From Thermomicrobiales bacterium (lineage in GTDB: Bacteria; Chloroflexota; Chloroflexia; Thermomicrobiales; CFX8), in NCBI GenBank assembly GCA_023954495.1, contig JAMLIA010000008.1:1-64000 (forward strand): a stretch of DNA of 64,000 bases, written 5' to 3'. Within the stretch, counting starts at the first letter, position 1, and every line of letters starts with the position of its first letter. This document shows, in pieces, positions 41,850-49,650 of the stretch. The position numbers and the translations under genes were made by a program. Under the pieces are notes generated by a model. The model was not told where the DNA came from and ran no database searches. It worked only from the letters and a program-made list of their open reading frames with translations.

Positions 41850-42335
41850 GTGCCGGCGGCACGACCGCGATTTGACCCCACGGTCAATTACTATCAGATC
41901 CTCGATGTCGCCTATGGCGCGACTTCGGATGAGATCGTGCGCGCCTATCGGCAGCTCATGCGCATGACCCACCCCGATCGGTTTCAGGATCCCCGCCAGC
42001 GGGCCAAGGCCGAAGAGCGCACCAAGCTCATCAACGTGGCGTACGGTGTCCTGTCGAAGCCGGAGATCCGCCGCGAATACGATGAGCAGATGCGATCGAC
42101 CGTCGTGGCCGACACGATCATGCAGCGCTACACGTCGATGCGACCGGGGCAGAGCGGCCTGGCGCATGCCTCGCCGAAGCCACCGGCCCCGCACGTCGTG
42201 CGCGAGCGTCGCCGCGCCTACAACTCTGCCGTGCGCCAGATCCTTTCGGCGGCTGCGGCGTTTGCCCTGCTGGTCCTCGCGTTCGTGCTGGTCATCTTTG
42301 TGCTGCCAATGCTTATCGGCGGCTTCATCGCCTGA
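41850..42335 (+). CDS. Membrane-anchored J-domain protein
   Basis: This protein of 161 residues has an N-terminal J-domain (residues 12-80) with the essential HPD in 'MRMTHPDRFQDP'. A Pro/Arg-rich linker follows, then one C-terminal transmembrane helix ('AAAFALLVLAFVLVIFVLPML', ending at the C-terminus). It lacks the Gly/Phe, zinc-finger and C-terminal substrate domains of DnaJ. It probably recruits DnaK to the inner face of the membrane. The GTG start at 41850 is preceded by a rather distant GGAGGA. It may be co-transcribed with the CNNM/CorC gene 30 bases downstream. Confidence 0.85.
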   Translation: MPAARPRFDPTVNYYQILDVAYGATSDEIVRAYRQLMRMTHPDRFQDPRQRAKAEERTKLINVAYGVLSKPEIRREYDEQMRSTVVADTIMQRYTSMRPGQSGLAHASPKPPAPHVVRERRRAYNSAVRQILSAAAAFALLVLAFVLVIFVLPMLIGGFIA

Positions 42336-42365
42336 ACCCGCAATCGACTTCGTGAAGGGCATTGA

Positions 42366-43676
42366 ATGAGCTCGATCTGGCTCGAAATCTTGCTGGTGCT
42401 GGTGCTAGTGCTGATCAATGGCGCGTTGTCCATGTCAGAGCTGGCGGTCGTTTCGGCGCGGCCATTCCGCCTGCGCCAGCGCGCCGAGGCTGGCAATAGC
42501 GGTGCCGAGGCTGCGATCGAGCTCGCCGAGCACCCCAACCGCTTCCTCTCGACGGTGCAGGTCGGCATCACGCTCGTCGGCATTCTGGCCGGTGCATTCG
42601 GCGGCGCTCGCATCGCGAAGCTGATTTCGCCGCATCTGACTGACTTGCCGCTGGTCGGCGGGCATAGCGACGCGGCGGCGATGACGCTGGTGGTCGCATC
42701 GATTACCTACATGACGCTTGTCGTCGGCGAACTGGTACCGAAGCGGCTGGCGTTGCACTTTCCGGAAGCAATCGCTTCGGCGGTTGCGCGACCGATGCGA
42801 GGTCTCTCGATGGTCGGGCGTCCGGTGATCTGGCTGCTGAGTGCCTCGACCGAAGGGCTGCTGAAGATCCTGCGGGTGACGCCGTCCACCGAATCTGAAG
42901 TGACAGAGGAAGAGGTCGAGCACCTGATTGATCAGGCGACCGAGGCTGGCGTGCTGGACGCGGACGAACACGAGCTATTGGATCGCGTGCTGGATCTCGG
43001 CGACCTGACAGCCGGGCAGGTGATGACGCCGCGGCACGAGGTCGTTGGGATCGACATCAACGCCGATCCGGAGGAGATTCGCGCAATCATCGGTGCGGCG
43101 CATTTCGACTCGTTCCCAGTCTACGATGGTGAGTTCGACAAAATGGTCGGGCTGGTGACGATCCGCACGCTGGCGGCCAGCCTGGCGAGCGGCTTGCCGC
43201 CGGATCTGAAGCAGGTCGAGCCGCCGAACTACGTCCCGGAAACGACGACGCTGCTGCGTGTGCTGACGCAGATGACGGAGACGGGGGCGCACCGGCTGTT
43301 CGTCATCGATGAGTTTGGCTCGGTGCAGGGGCTGATCACGCTCACCGATGTCTTCGAGACGATCGTTGGAGACCTCGACGTCCTGGCAGGTATCGCCGAC
43401 CCAGAGGTTGTCGCGCGTGGCGCTGGGTCGTGGCTCGTCGACGGGAGCCTCGACATCGTTGAGCTTCGCGACCTGCTGGACGTTCCCGTTGTGCCGGGCG
43501 AAACTGAGGGGCAATATCACACCGTCGGTGGCCTGATGATGGCGCAACTTGGTCGGGTGCCAACGGCTGGCGATATCTGGAGATGGGGCGTCTTCCAGTT
43601 CGAGGTTGTCGACATGGATGGCCTCCGGGTCGATAAGGTGCTCGTCACGACTCAGGACCCTGAAACCGACGATTGA
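42366..43676 (+). CDS. CNNM/CorC (HlyC) family transporter-associated protein
   Basis: This membrane protein of 436 residues has the usual order of domains. Residues 1-195 are a DUF21/CNNM transmembrane domain with 3-4 helices ('LINGALSMSELAVVSARPFRL', 'VQVGITLVGILAGAFGG', 'VGELVPKRLAL'). Residues 215-335 are two CBS domains ('VMTPRHEVVGIDI', 'LFVIDEFGSVQGLITLTDV'). Residues 350-436 are a CorC_HlyC domain ('WLVDGSLDIVELRDLL', 'YHTVGGLMMAQLGRVP', 'FEVVDMDGLRVDKVLV'). Family members act in magnesium or cobalt efflux or membrane homeostasis, regulated by nucleotide binding to the CBS pair. Confidence 0.92.
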   Translation: MSSIWLEILLVLVLVLINGALSMSELAVVSARPFRLRQRAEAGNSGAEAAIELAEHPNRFLSTVQVGITLVGILAGAFGGARIAKLISPHLTDLPLVGGHSDAAAMTLVVASITYMTLVVGELVPKRLALHFPEAIASAVARPMRGLSMVGRPVIWLLSASTEGLLKILRVTPSTESEVTEEEVEHLIDQATEAGVLDADEHELLDRVLDLGDLTAGQVMTPRHEVVGIDINADPEEIRAIIGAAHFDSFPVYDGEFDKMVGLVTIRTLAASLASGLPPDLKQVEPPNYVPETTTLLRVLTQMTETGAHRLFVIDEFGSVQGLITLTDVFETIVGDLDVLAGIADPEVVARGAGSWLVDGSLDIVELRDLLDVPVVPGETEGQYHTVGGLMMAQLGRVPTAGDIWRWGVFQFEVVDMDGLRVDKVLVTTQDPETDD

Positions 43677-43698
43677 TCCTGTCGCGGAGGGAGGGCGC

Positions 43699-44985
43699 GT
43701 GAATCTGCAAGCCAACCGGCGTCGCGAGGGAGCGTTGTATGACGCAGGGAGCGCGTTGCCAGGCGCCGCAGATGTCGTCGTGATCGGCGGGGGCGTTGCA
43801 GGATGTGCGACTGCCTACCAACTGGCGAAACGCGGGCTCTCGGTGGTGCTCTTCGAGATGCGCGGCATCTGCTCGGGTGCGTCGGGCCGCAACGGCGGGT
43901 TGACCGGCGGCCAGACGCTCGTGCCGACCGACACCGGGCGGGCGGTGCACGCGTTGTCGCAGGCCAACCTCCGTCTGCTGCGCGACGAGCTGCCGTCCGA
44001 GCTGGGCGAAGATTTCGATCTGCGCGTCGATGGCCTGCTCGACATCGCGACGACCGACGACCAGTGGGCGCACATTCAGCACGCGCAGGCTGTGGCGGCG
44101 AGTGATGAAGTCGTGCTGCTACATCGCGACGACCTGCGCGAGCTGATGCCGGTCATCGGCCCCGAGGTACGCGGTGCGTCGCTGAACCGCATGGGCGGTC
44201 ACCTCTGGCCGTTCGCGCTGGTGCACGGGCTGGCTCGCGGAGCGCGCCAGCACGGCGCTCGGGTGATGCCGTGGACGCCAGTTGAGCAGGTGGAGATCAT
44301 TGGGGGTCGCGTGCGCGGCGTACAGACGGCGGCAGGGTCGGTCGCGACCGACTGTGTCGTTGTTGCGACGAACGCCTGGACGCCGAAAGTTGTGCCGGAC
44401 CTGCCGCAGGGCGCGATCGTTCCGGCACGTGGGCAGATTTTGGTGACGCAACCGGTCGGGCCGGTGCTGCCGCTGCCGTTCGGCCTGAACTACGAGAAGG
44501 AGTACGGCCGCCAGACTGTCACCGGCCAGCTACTCTGCGGCGGCTATCGCCGACTCGATCTCGACGAGGGGCTCGGGCACTACGAAGAGCGAGTGACGCC
44601 CGACGTGATCAACGGCATTGCAGGTTGCCTGGCCGGGTTGGCTCCAACGGTCAGTCAGGTGCGGATTGTGCGCACCTGGGCCGGCATCATGGGCTTCACC
44701 GCCGATGGCCTGCCGCTGATTGGTCGACATGCTGCCGCCGATGGGCTGCACATCATCGCAGGATTCAACGGCGGTGGATTCTCGTTTGCCGTGGCCGGCG
44801 GCGCAGCGCTTGCGCAAATGATTGCCGGGGAAGCCGTGCCATTTGGCCTGCAGCCGTTCGATCCGAATCGCTTCAGCGGACCGACCGTAAGCTGGAACAA
44901 TCCATTTACCGCAGGTGAGAAGAGCAACCCCCGCAGCTTTGATGAATCGGGCGCGATTCGTCGAGAGGCGGCTGCCGATTGCTGA
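43699..44985 (+). CDS. FAD-dependent oxidoreductase (DAO family)
   Basis: This flavoprotein of 428 residues belongs to the glycine/sarcosine/D-amino acid oxidase family. The FAD-binding motif 'DVVVIGGGVAGCATAYQLAK' lies at residues ~24-43. 'GICSGASGRNGGL' is the conserved His/Arg-loop equivalent, and 'GIMGFTADGLPLIGR' with 'IIAGFNGGGFSFAVAGG' forms the C-terminal FAD-binding part. It probably oxidises an amine or amino acid. The GTG at 43699 follows a GGAGGGAGGG site. The gene precedes an Lrp-type regulator gene, which could respond to its substrate. Confidence 0.88.
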   Translation: MNLQANRRREGALYDAGSALPGAADVVVIGGGVAGCATAYQLAKRGLSVVLFEMRGICSGASGRNGGLTGGQTLVPTDTGRAVHALSQANLRLLRDELPSELGEDFDLRVDGLLDIATTDDQWAHIQHAQAVAASDEVVLLHRDDLRELMPVIGPEVRGASLNRMGGHLWPFALVHGLARGARQHGARVMPWTPVEQVEIIGGRVRGVQTAAGSVATDCVVVATNAWTPKVVPDLPQGAIVPARGQILVTQPVGPVLPLPFGLNYEKEYGRQTVTGQLLCGGYRRLDLDEGLGHYEERVTPDVINGIAGCLAGLAPTVSQVRIVRTWAGIMGFTADGLPLIGRHAAADGLHIIAGFNGGGFSFAVAGGAALAQMIAGEAVPFGLQPFDPNRFSGPTVSWNNPFTAGEKSNPRSFDESGAIRREAAADC

Positions 44986-45105
44986 TTGGCACGGTAGACT
45001 TGCGGCAGAAGAGGATCCGTCCGTGAGGGGTCGGGCGTGTTCTCGCGTGCGGCATTCGGTGGCGCACGCAATCATGAAAATGCAGAAACGCGGGTTGCGA
45101 AAAAC

Positions 45106-45753
45106 ATGAGTGAGGCCAGAACGGGTCGCGCGTCGTCGCGCACGAAGCAGGGGACATTGGATCGACGGCGCGCGCCGAAGCGCCGCGCAAACGAAGCAGC
45201 CGAAGCGCCGACGCGCACGCGCTCAATCGTGCAACTTGATGACCTTGATCGCCAGATCATATCCCTGTTGCGCGAGGATGGTCGCCGATCGAACCGTGAG
45301 GTAGCCAGACGGCTCGGCGTCCCCGAAGCGACGGTGCGGTATCGAGTGCGTCGCCTGACTGATAGCGGCGTGCTGAAGATCGCCGCGTCGGTTGATCCTG
45401 AGCATCTGGGCTACGCACTGACGTCGGTCATCTCCGTGTCAGTCGAGCCGCGCCGCTTCGTTGAAGCCTCGAACACCATCGCCGCGATGCCGCAGGTGAT
45501 GTGGCTGGCGATCACCACCGGGGCGAGCGACCTCGTCCTGACCGCCTCGTTCCACAATCAGGAGGAGATGTTCACGTTCGTCGCCGACGAGCTGGCGCAC
45601 GTACCGGGCATCTCGCGGATCGAGACGTCCGTGTGCATGCGCGTGGTGAAAAAATCACATGAATGGGCCACGGACCTCACGTCCAATGTTGCCGACAGCG
45701 ACGGTGACGCAGGTCTGGCTGGCGTGGAACCGCGAGAGGCGGCGTCCGCCTGA
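45106..45753 (+). CDS. Lrp/AsnC family transcriptional regulator
   Basis: This protein of 215 residues has a basic, probably disordered 40-residue N-terminus. An AsnC-type helix-turn-helix follows ('LDDLDRQIISLLREDGRRSN' and 'VARRLGVPEATVRYRVRRL', residues ~44-92). A RAM/ligand-binding domain comes next ('VISVSVEPRRFVEASNTIAA', 'WLAITTGASDLVLTASF', 'HVPGISRIETSVCMRVVK'), then a tail. Such regulators form octamers that bind amino acids. Its stop codon overlaps the probable start of the kinase gene, so the two are coupled. The ATG at 45106 is the only good start near the domain; there is no strong ribosome binding site. Confidence 0.88.
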   Translation: MSEARTGRASSRTKQGTLDRRRAPKRRANEAAEAPTRTRSIVQLDDLDRQIISLLREDGRRSNREVARRLGVPEATVRYRVRRLTDSGVLKIAASVDPEHLGYALTSVISVSVEPRRFVEASNTIAAMPQVMWLAITTGASDLVLTASFHNQEEMFTFVADELAHVPGISRIETSVCMRVVKKSHEWATDLTSNVADSDGDAGLAGVEPREAASA

Positions 45754-46760
45754 GCGACCGCGAGCACGCACCGAACCGGCCGGTTTGGGATCTGTTGACG
45801 TTTGGCGAGTCGATGATGCGGCTGTCGACGCCGGTCGGTATCCGGCTGGAGTCGGCGGTCTCGCTCGCTGTGACGATCGGCGGGGCGGAGTCGAACGTCG
45901 CCGTCGCGCTGGCGCGCCTCGGTCGCCCGGTCGCCTGGGCATCTGCACTGCCACGCAACGCACTCGGGCTGCGGATCGCGCATGACATCGCGATGCACGG
46001 CGTCGATGTGACGCCGGTGCTGTGGTCCGACGATACGCGGGCCGGTGTCTATTTCGTGGATACCGGTAGCACGCCTCGTCCAACGCGCGTCGTCTACGAC
46101 CGCACCGACTCAGCCATCGCACGCATCAATCCCGATTTGATCGACGCGGCGCTCGTGCGCTCAGCGCGAGCGCTGCACCTGACTGGCATCACACCGGCGC
46201 TGTCGGATGCTGCCGCGGCCTGCTGCTACAAGCTGGCAAACGCTGCCCGTGCGGCGCAGGTGCCGATCACGCTCGACGTGAACTATCGGAGTCGGCTCTG
46301 GACCCCCGAAGCGGCTCGCGCCGGGCTGGAGCCGTTGCTGGCCAGCGCGACTGTGCTGTTCTGCGGCATGGAGGACGCTGCCACCATTTGGAGGATCACT
46401 GGCGAACCAGCCGATGTCGCGCGCACGTTCCTGGACCGCTCAGCGGCGCAGGTAGTTGTCGTCACCGCTGGGTCGCGCGGCGCGGTGGCCGTGAGCCGGG
46501 ATGCGCCGGATGCGGTCGTGTATCAGGACGCCTCTGCGGTCGAGCCAGTCGATCCGGTCGGGGCGGGCGATGCGTTCGCTGCCGGCTTCCTGCACCGCTG
46601 GCTGGACGACCGCGACGACCTTGCGGCGGCATTGCGCAGTGGCGTGGCACTGGCGTCGCTCAAGATGACCATCGCCGGCGACTTCGCGATCGTCACCGCC
46701 GAGGAGCTGGACGAGGCGATCGCCCTGCTCGATGGCGCAGCGCGCGAGATCGATCGCTAA
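45750..46760 (+). CDS. PfkB family carbohydrate kinase, KDG kinase-like
   Basis: This ribokinase-fold enzyme of about 336 residues resembles 2-keto-3-deoxygluconate kinases. 'DLLTFGESMMRLSTP' is the N-terminal strand, 'VTIGGAESNVAVALARLGR' the sugar-binding signature, 'LDVNYRSRLW' a KDG-kinase-type motif, and 'DPVGAGDAFAAGFLH' the catalytic Asp and anion hole. The family's first strand is complete only if translation begins upstream of the TTG at 45795. The only candidate between the preceding in-frame stop and that TTG with a good site (GAGAGGCGG, seven bases away) is a CTG at 45750, which overlaps the regulator's TGA. The TTG is the conservative alternative. It probably phosphorylates KDG or a similar sugar acid. 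Confidence 0.85.
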   Translation: MSDREHAPNRPVWDLLTFGESMMRLSTPVGIRLESAVSLAVTIGGAESNVAVALARLGRPVAWASALPRNALGLRIAHDIAMHGVDVTPVLWSDDTRAGVYFVDTGSTPRPTRVVYDRTDSAIARINPDLIDAALVRSARALHLTGITPALSDAAAACCYKLANAARAAQVPITLDVNYRSRLWTPEAARAGLEPLLASATVLFCGMEDAATIWRITGEPADVARTFLDRSAAQVVVVTAGSRGAVAVSRDAPDAVVYQDASAVEPVDPVGAGDAFAAGFLHRWLDDRDDLAAALRSGVALASLKMTIAGDFAIVTAEELDEAIALLDGAAREIDR

Positions 46761-46835
46761 ACGGCGACGAACCGCATCGCGCTTCGGCGTGCGGGGTGAG
46801 CTTTCAGACGAACAGATTGATGTTGGGGTGTTTCG

Positions 46836-47011
46836 CACATACGCGGCCATCCAGTAGGTTCGCCGGGGCATTGTGGCTGCCGGTTGAGCGGGTCGCGGAG
46901 CCAAACGGGCGTATGCGATACGCCACATACGCGGCCATCCAGTAGGTTCGCCGGGGCATTGTGGCTGCCGGTTGTGCGGGTCGGGGAGCCAAACGGGCGT
47001 ATGCGATACGC
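46836..47011 (+). repeat. Tandem duplication, 88-bp unit
   Basis: Two units (46836-46923 and 46924-47011) begin CACATACGCGGCCATCCAGT and end in the repeat B palindrome. They differ at only a few positions, for example TTGAGCGGG versus TTGTGCGGG. Confidence 0.9.
46907..46924. repeat. Repeat family B palindrome, copy 1
   Basis: GGGCGTATGCGATACGCC ends the first 88-bp unit. It lacks the CCTACA extension of most copies because the second unit begins there. Confidence 0.8.
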
Positions 47012-47018
47012 CCCTACA
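46995..47018. repeat. Repeat family B palindrome, copy 2
   Basis: GGGCGTATGCGATACGCCC followed by CTACA, at the end of the second 88-bp unit, downstream of the sugar kinase gene. Confidence 0.85.
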
Positions 47019-47140
47019 TTCGGATCGTGGGTACCGGTCTGCGAGCGCGATGGTTGGACGTTGGAATGTGTGACTGCTCGATCGGTCGCATCCCTCTTGT
47101 TCTATGTTTCCGAGCACGTTGTCAATGTCAAGTCGTCAGA

Positions 47141-47313
47141 TCGGCAGCCTGCCCCTTGTCCTGTCATCTCGAACCGCAGTGAGAGATCTCCCACCCGTTG
47201 GCTGAGTCAAACGCAGGAGAGATTTCTCGGCTGCGCGGGTGCCCTCTGGGCGTGAAATGACAGAGGACGGGGTAGGCTGTCGGCCCAGACTACTCGTCAT
47301 TGCTGGCAATGGC
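47141..47313 (+). repeat. Repeat family A, full non-coding element, copy 1
   Basis: The left arm TGTCATCTCGAACCGCAGTG continues AGAGATCTCCCACCCGTTGG (47162-47201). The partly complementary right arm (GGAGAGATTTCTCGGCTGCG ... GAAATGACA) ends near 47252. The flank runs to the small dyad CATTGCTGGCAATG (47299-47312). No open frame is inside. Confidence 0.85.
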
Positions 47314-47324
47314 GGCCCGCTGAA

Positions 47325-47499
47325 TTGGCAGCCTCCCTCTTGTCCTGTCATCTCGAACCGCAGTGAGAGATCTCCCACCCGTTGGACTGAGTCCAACGCA
47401 GGAGAGATTTCTCGGCTGCGCGGGTGCCCTCTGGGCGTGAAATGACAGAGGACGGGGTAGGCTGTCGGCCCAGACTACTCGTCATTGCTGGCAATGGCG
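47325..47499 (+). repeat. Repeat family A, full non-coding element, copy 2
   Basis: This copy is nearly identical to copy 1 at an offset of about 185 bases, with a few substitutions and a one-base indel. Its right flank again ends in TTGCTGGCAATGGCG. The two copies form a head-to-tail array. Confidence 0.85.
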
Positions 47500-47538
47500 C
47501 GTGGCTGCCTTTCTGAGAAGCTGACGTTGACGATCTAC

Positions 47539-48405
47539 TCATGTTGGCCGATGCAGATCGTGGCGTACGCCGAGGGGGTGCATGCCTGCGGATTTGTAGG
47601 TTGCCACGGCCGGGACGTTGGCGCTCTGGGTGGCGACGGTGATGCTGGATGCACCGAGCTGCTGAAGCGCTATTGCGCCGGCGAGCGTGATCGCCCGGCC
47701 ATACCCGTGGCCGCGATGGTCGGGGTGGACGCCTAGCGGCTCGATAAGGCCGCGTCTGCCGGGACCTGCTGACCAGACGGTGACCGTTCCAACCATGTCA
47801 TCATCGCTGTTGTAGACGGCGAGGCAGCGAGCGTCGTCAAACGCTGGGCTCGCCGCCATGGTGCGCCACTTCTCGAATGAGAAAGTCGAGCGCGCGAATG
47901 CGGAGCGCACGATCGCGACATGCTCCTCGGCGGTCGCGGCGTCGATGACCGCGATGCGGACCTCGGGGATCTCGACCGGCTCACTGAGATCGCAGCCGAG
48001 CGGCGTCCACGATTCACCAGTCGTCCAGCCGGCGTCGATCAAGACATCCCGGATGAGCGTGCCATTTGCAGCTTCGACGTTCGCTTCGCTTTGGGTCAGC
48101 ACGCCGCGCTCGGGGTCCGACACGTCGCCAGCGATGGTCAACGCCAGCTCGCGATCGTGCGTTGCACCGGGCATGATCGCGAGCCGCAGCACCTCCGGAC
48201 CATCGAGGAGACCGATGGCGACGAGCTCACCGTCGCGCCGCCAGGTGCGGAGCGCTGTCGCCGTCTGATCGGCACCGGCGCGCCAGAACCAGCCGATGTC
48301 GCCGGGGTGCAGCTGGAACGGTGTGTCGTCCAGCTGCCACGCCCGCAGCGCGTGGATGACGTTGGGGAGATCGTTTACGGTCGTCGTTGTCATCGAAATC
48401 GTCAT
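47539..48405 (-). CDS. GNAT family N-acetyltransferase
   Basis: This protein of 288 residues has a C-terminal GCN5-type acetyltransferase domain (residues ~140-285). The acetyl-CoA motif is 'GVHPDHRGHGYGRAITLAGA' near residue 238, followed by 'QSANVPAVATYKSAGMHPLG'. The N-terminal half ('FQLHPGDIGWFWRAG', 'LAIMPGATHDRELALTI') may be a degenerate second GNAT domain, as in tandem GNAT proteins such as MshD. The substrate is unknown. The ATG at 48405 is chosen over 48426; the ATG at 48393 is also possible. Confidence 0.82.
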   Translation of the reverse strand: MTISMTTTTVNDLPNVIHALRAWQLDDTPFQLHPGDIGWFWRAGADQTATALRTWRRDGELVAIGLLDGPEVLRLAIMPGATHDRELALTIAGDVSDPERGVLTQSEANVEAANGTLIRDVLIDAGWTTGESWTPLGCDLSEPVEIPEVRIAVIDAATAEEHVAIVRSAFARSTFSFEKWRTMAASPAFDDARCLAVYNSDDDMVGTVTVWSAGPGRRGLIEPLGVHPDHRGHGYGRAITLAGAIALQQLGASSITVATQSANVPAVATYKSAGMHPLGVRHDLHRPT

Positions 48406-48474
48406 CAGGATGTCCACTCTCCGCAATCGCCGACCCGGCCCGGAGACGCGCGCCGAAATGATGTCAATCTGGCT

Positions 48475-48498
48475 GGGCGTATGCGATACGCCCCTACA
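48475..48498. repeat. Repeat family B palindrome, copy 3
   Basis: GGGCGTATGCGATACGCCC followed by CTACA lies 28 bases past the stop of the ABC substrate-binding protein gene and could act as its 3'-end hairpin. Confidence 0.85.
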
Positions 48499-48525
48499 TA
48501 CAGGAGACAGGCGCGGTTCGGAGCG

Positions 48526-49605
48526 CTAGTGACCGGCGTGAGCGTGCTCGATGAACTCGTTGGTCATCGCTTCGGTCGCGTCGATGTCGGTCGTCAGGAT
48601 ATCGTGATCGCGCATCCAGGCGGCGAAATCGACCCAGCGCTCTTCGGTCTGCGTGCCGAATGCGACGGAGCCATCGGCAGTCCAGAGCGGGATGATCAGC
48701 TCGATGCCCTTGCGCTCGACCTCAGCGTCCGTCTCGGGATAGGCCTTGACCAGCTCGTCGACGGCGCGCTCTGGATCATCGGTTGCGGCCTGATAGCCAG
48801 CGACGATTGCCGTGATGGTGCGCTGGACGACGTCGGCATGGTCGCGGATCATCTCGCCGCTGGTGACCAGCACCAGCTCGTAGTAGTCCGGCACGCCGTA
48901 ATCCACCACGTCGATCGTGTTGACCGGCTGGCCTTGCTGCTCAGCGAGGATCGCTTCGTGGACGTAGTAGGCACCGATGATGGCATCGACGCGCTTGCCG
49001 AGCAGGGCAGGCATCAGGTCGAAGCCGACCGTCACCGTCTCAACGTCGTCGATGGTCAGGCCGGCGGAGTCGAGCACGGTGGCCAGCAGCGCGTCATCGC
49101 TGGGCACGCCGGTCATGCCGATCGTCTTGCCCTTCAGCTGCGACGGTTCGGTGATGCCGGAGGATTGCAGCGTCATGATCGAGTTGAGCGGGTGCTGGAC
49201 GAGCGCGGCGACGGAGACGACGTCCAGCCCCTGTTCACGGGCCAGCAGCACGTCGGTCTGGTAGGAGACGGTGAAGTCGTCCTGCCCGGCAGCGACGAGC
49301 TGGAGCGCGGTGGTTGGGTCAGCCGGGACGTAGATGTTCGCTTCGATGCCCTGATCGGCGAACGCGCCGGTGGCCTGCGCCATGTAGAGGCCGGTGTGGT
49401 TCGACCACGGGTACCAGTCGAGTGCGATGCTGACCTTGTCGGTCGTCGTCGGGGTGGCGGATTGGCCGGCGTCGGTCGTCGCTTCCGGTGACGACGCTGC
49501 GGCAGTCGTAGAGGTTGGCGTTTCGTCGTCGCTACCGCAGGCAGCGGCCAGCGCGCCGACCAGCGCGAGCACCAACAGGATCGAAACCCACCGAGTTCGT
49601 TGCAT
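48526..49605 (-). CDS. ABC transporter substrate-binding lipoprotein, NMT1/THI5 (ThiY)-like
   Basis: This exported lipoprotein of 359 residues has a signal peptide with lipobox 'LAAACGS' (Cys at ~23) and a Thr/Ser/Ala linker. The NMT1/THI5 domain begins 'KVSIALDWYPWSNHTGLYMA', and 'TDVLLAREQGLDVVSVAALV', 'GKTIGMTGVPSDDALL' and 'GAYYVHEAI' follow the pattern of pyrimidine-precursor binding proteins. With the permease, ATPase and the TPP riboswitch upstream, it is very likely the receptor for HMP or formylaminopyrimidine (ThiXYZ-type). I chose the third of three consecutive ATGs (49605), nine bases from GAGG. Confidence 0.9.
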   Translation of the reverse strand: MQRTRWVSILLVLALVGALAAACGSDDETPTSTTAAASSPEATTDAGQSATPTTTDKVSIALDWYPWSNHTGLYMAQATGAFADQGIEANIYVPADPTTALQLVAAGQDDFTVSYQTDVLLAREQGLDVVSVAALVQHPLNSIMTLQSSGITEPSQLKGKTIGMTGVPSDDALLATVLDSAGLTIDDVETVTVGFDLMPALLGKRVDAIIGAYYVHEAILAEQQGQPVNTIDVVDYGVPDYYELVLVTSGEMIRDHADVVQRTITAIVAGYQAATDDPERAVDELVKAYPETDAEVERKGIELIIPLWTADGSVAFGTQTEERWVDFAAWMRDHDILTTDIDATEAMTNEFIEHAHAGH

Positions 49606-49650
49606 CATCATCTTCCTCACTCTTCCAATCCGATCAAAAACGTTCACTCG

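Larger units (their letters stand above)
46761..47538. other. Repeat-rich noncoding region
   Basis: These 778 bases contain no supported gene. They hold an 88-bp tandem duplication carrying repeat B (46836-47018) and two head-to-tail copies of repeat family A (47141-47499). The short stretch between them (about 47019-47140) shows nothing. Confidence 0.7.

Noticed and set aside
46836-47499. Possible CRISPR array in the repeat-rich region
   Set aside because: There are only two copies of each of two different units, with units of 88 and ~185 bases. No regular short repeats with unique spacers and no cas genes are present.
47920-49491. Plus-strand open frame of 523 codons
   Set aside because: It is antisense to the GNAT and ABC receptor genes, both supported by motifs. 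Its composition (Asp/Arg/Val-rich) is typical of shadow frames.
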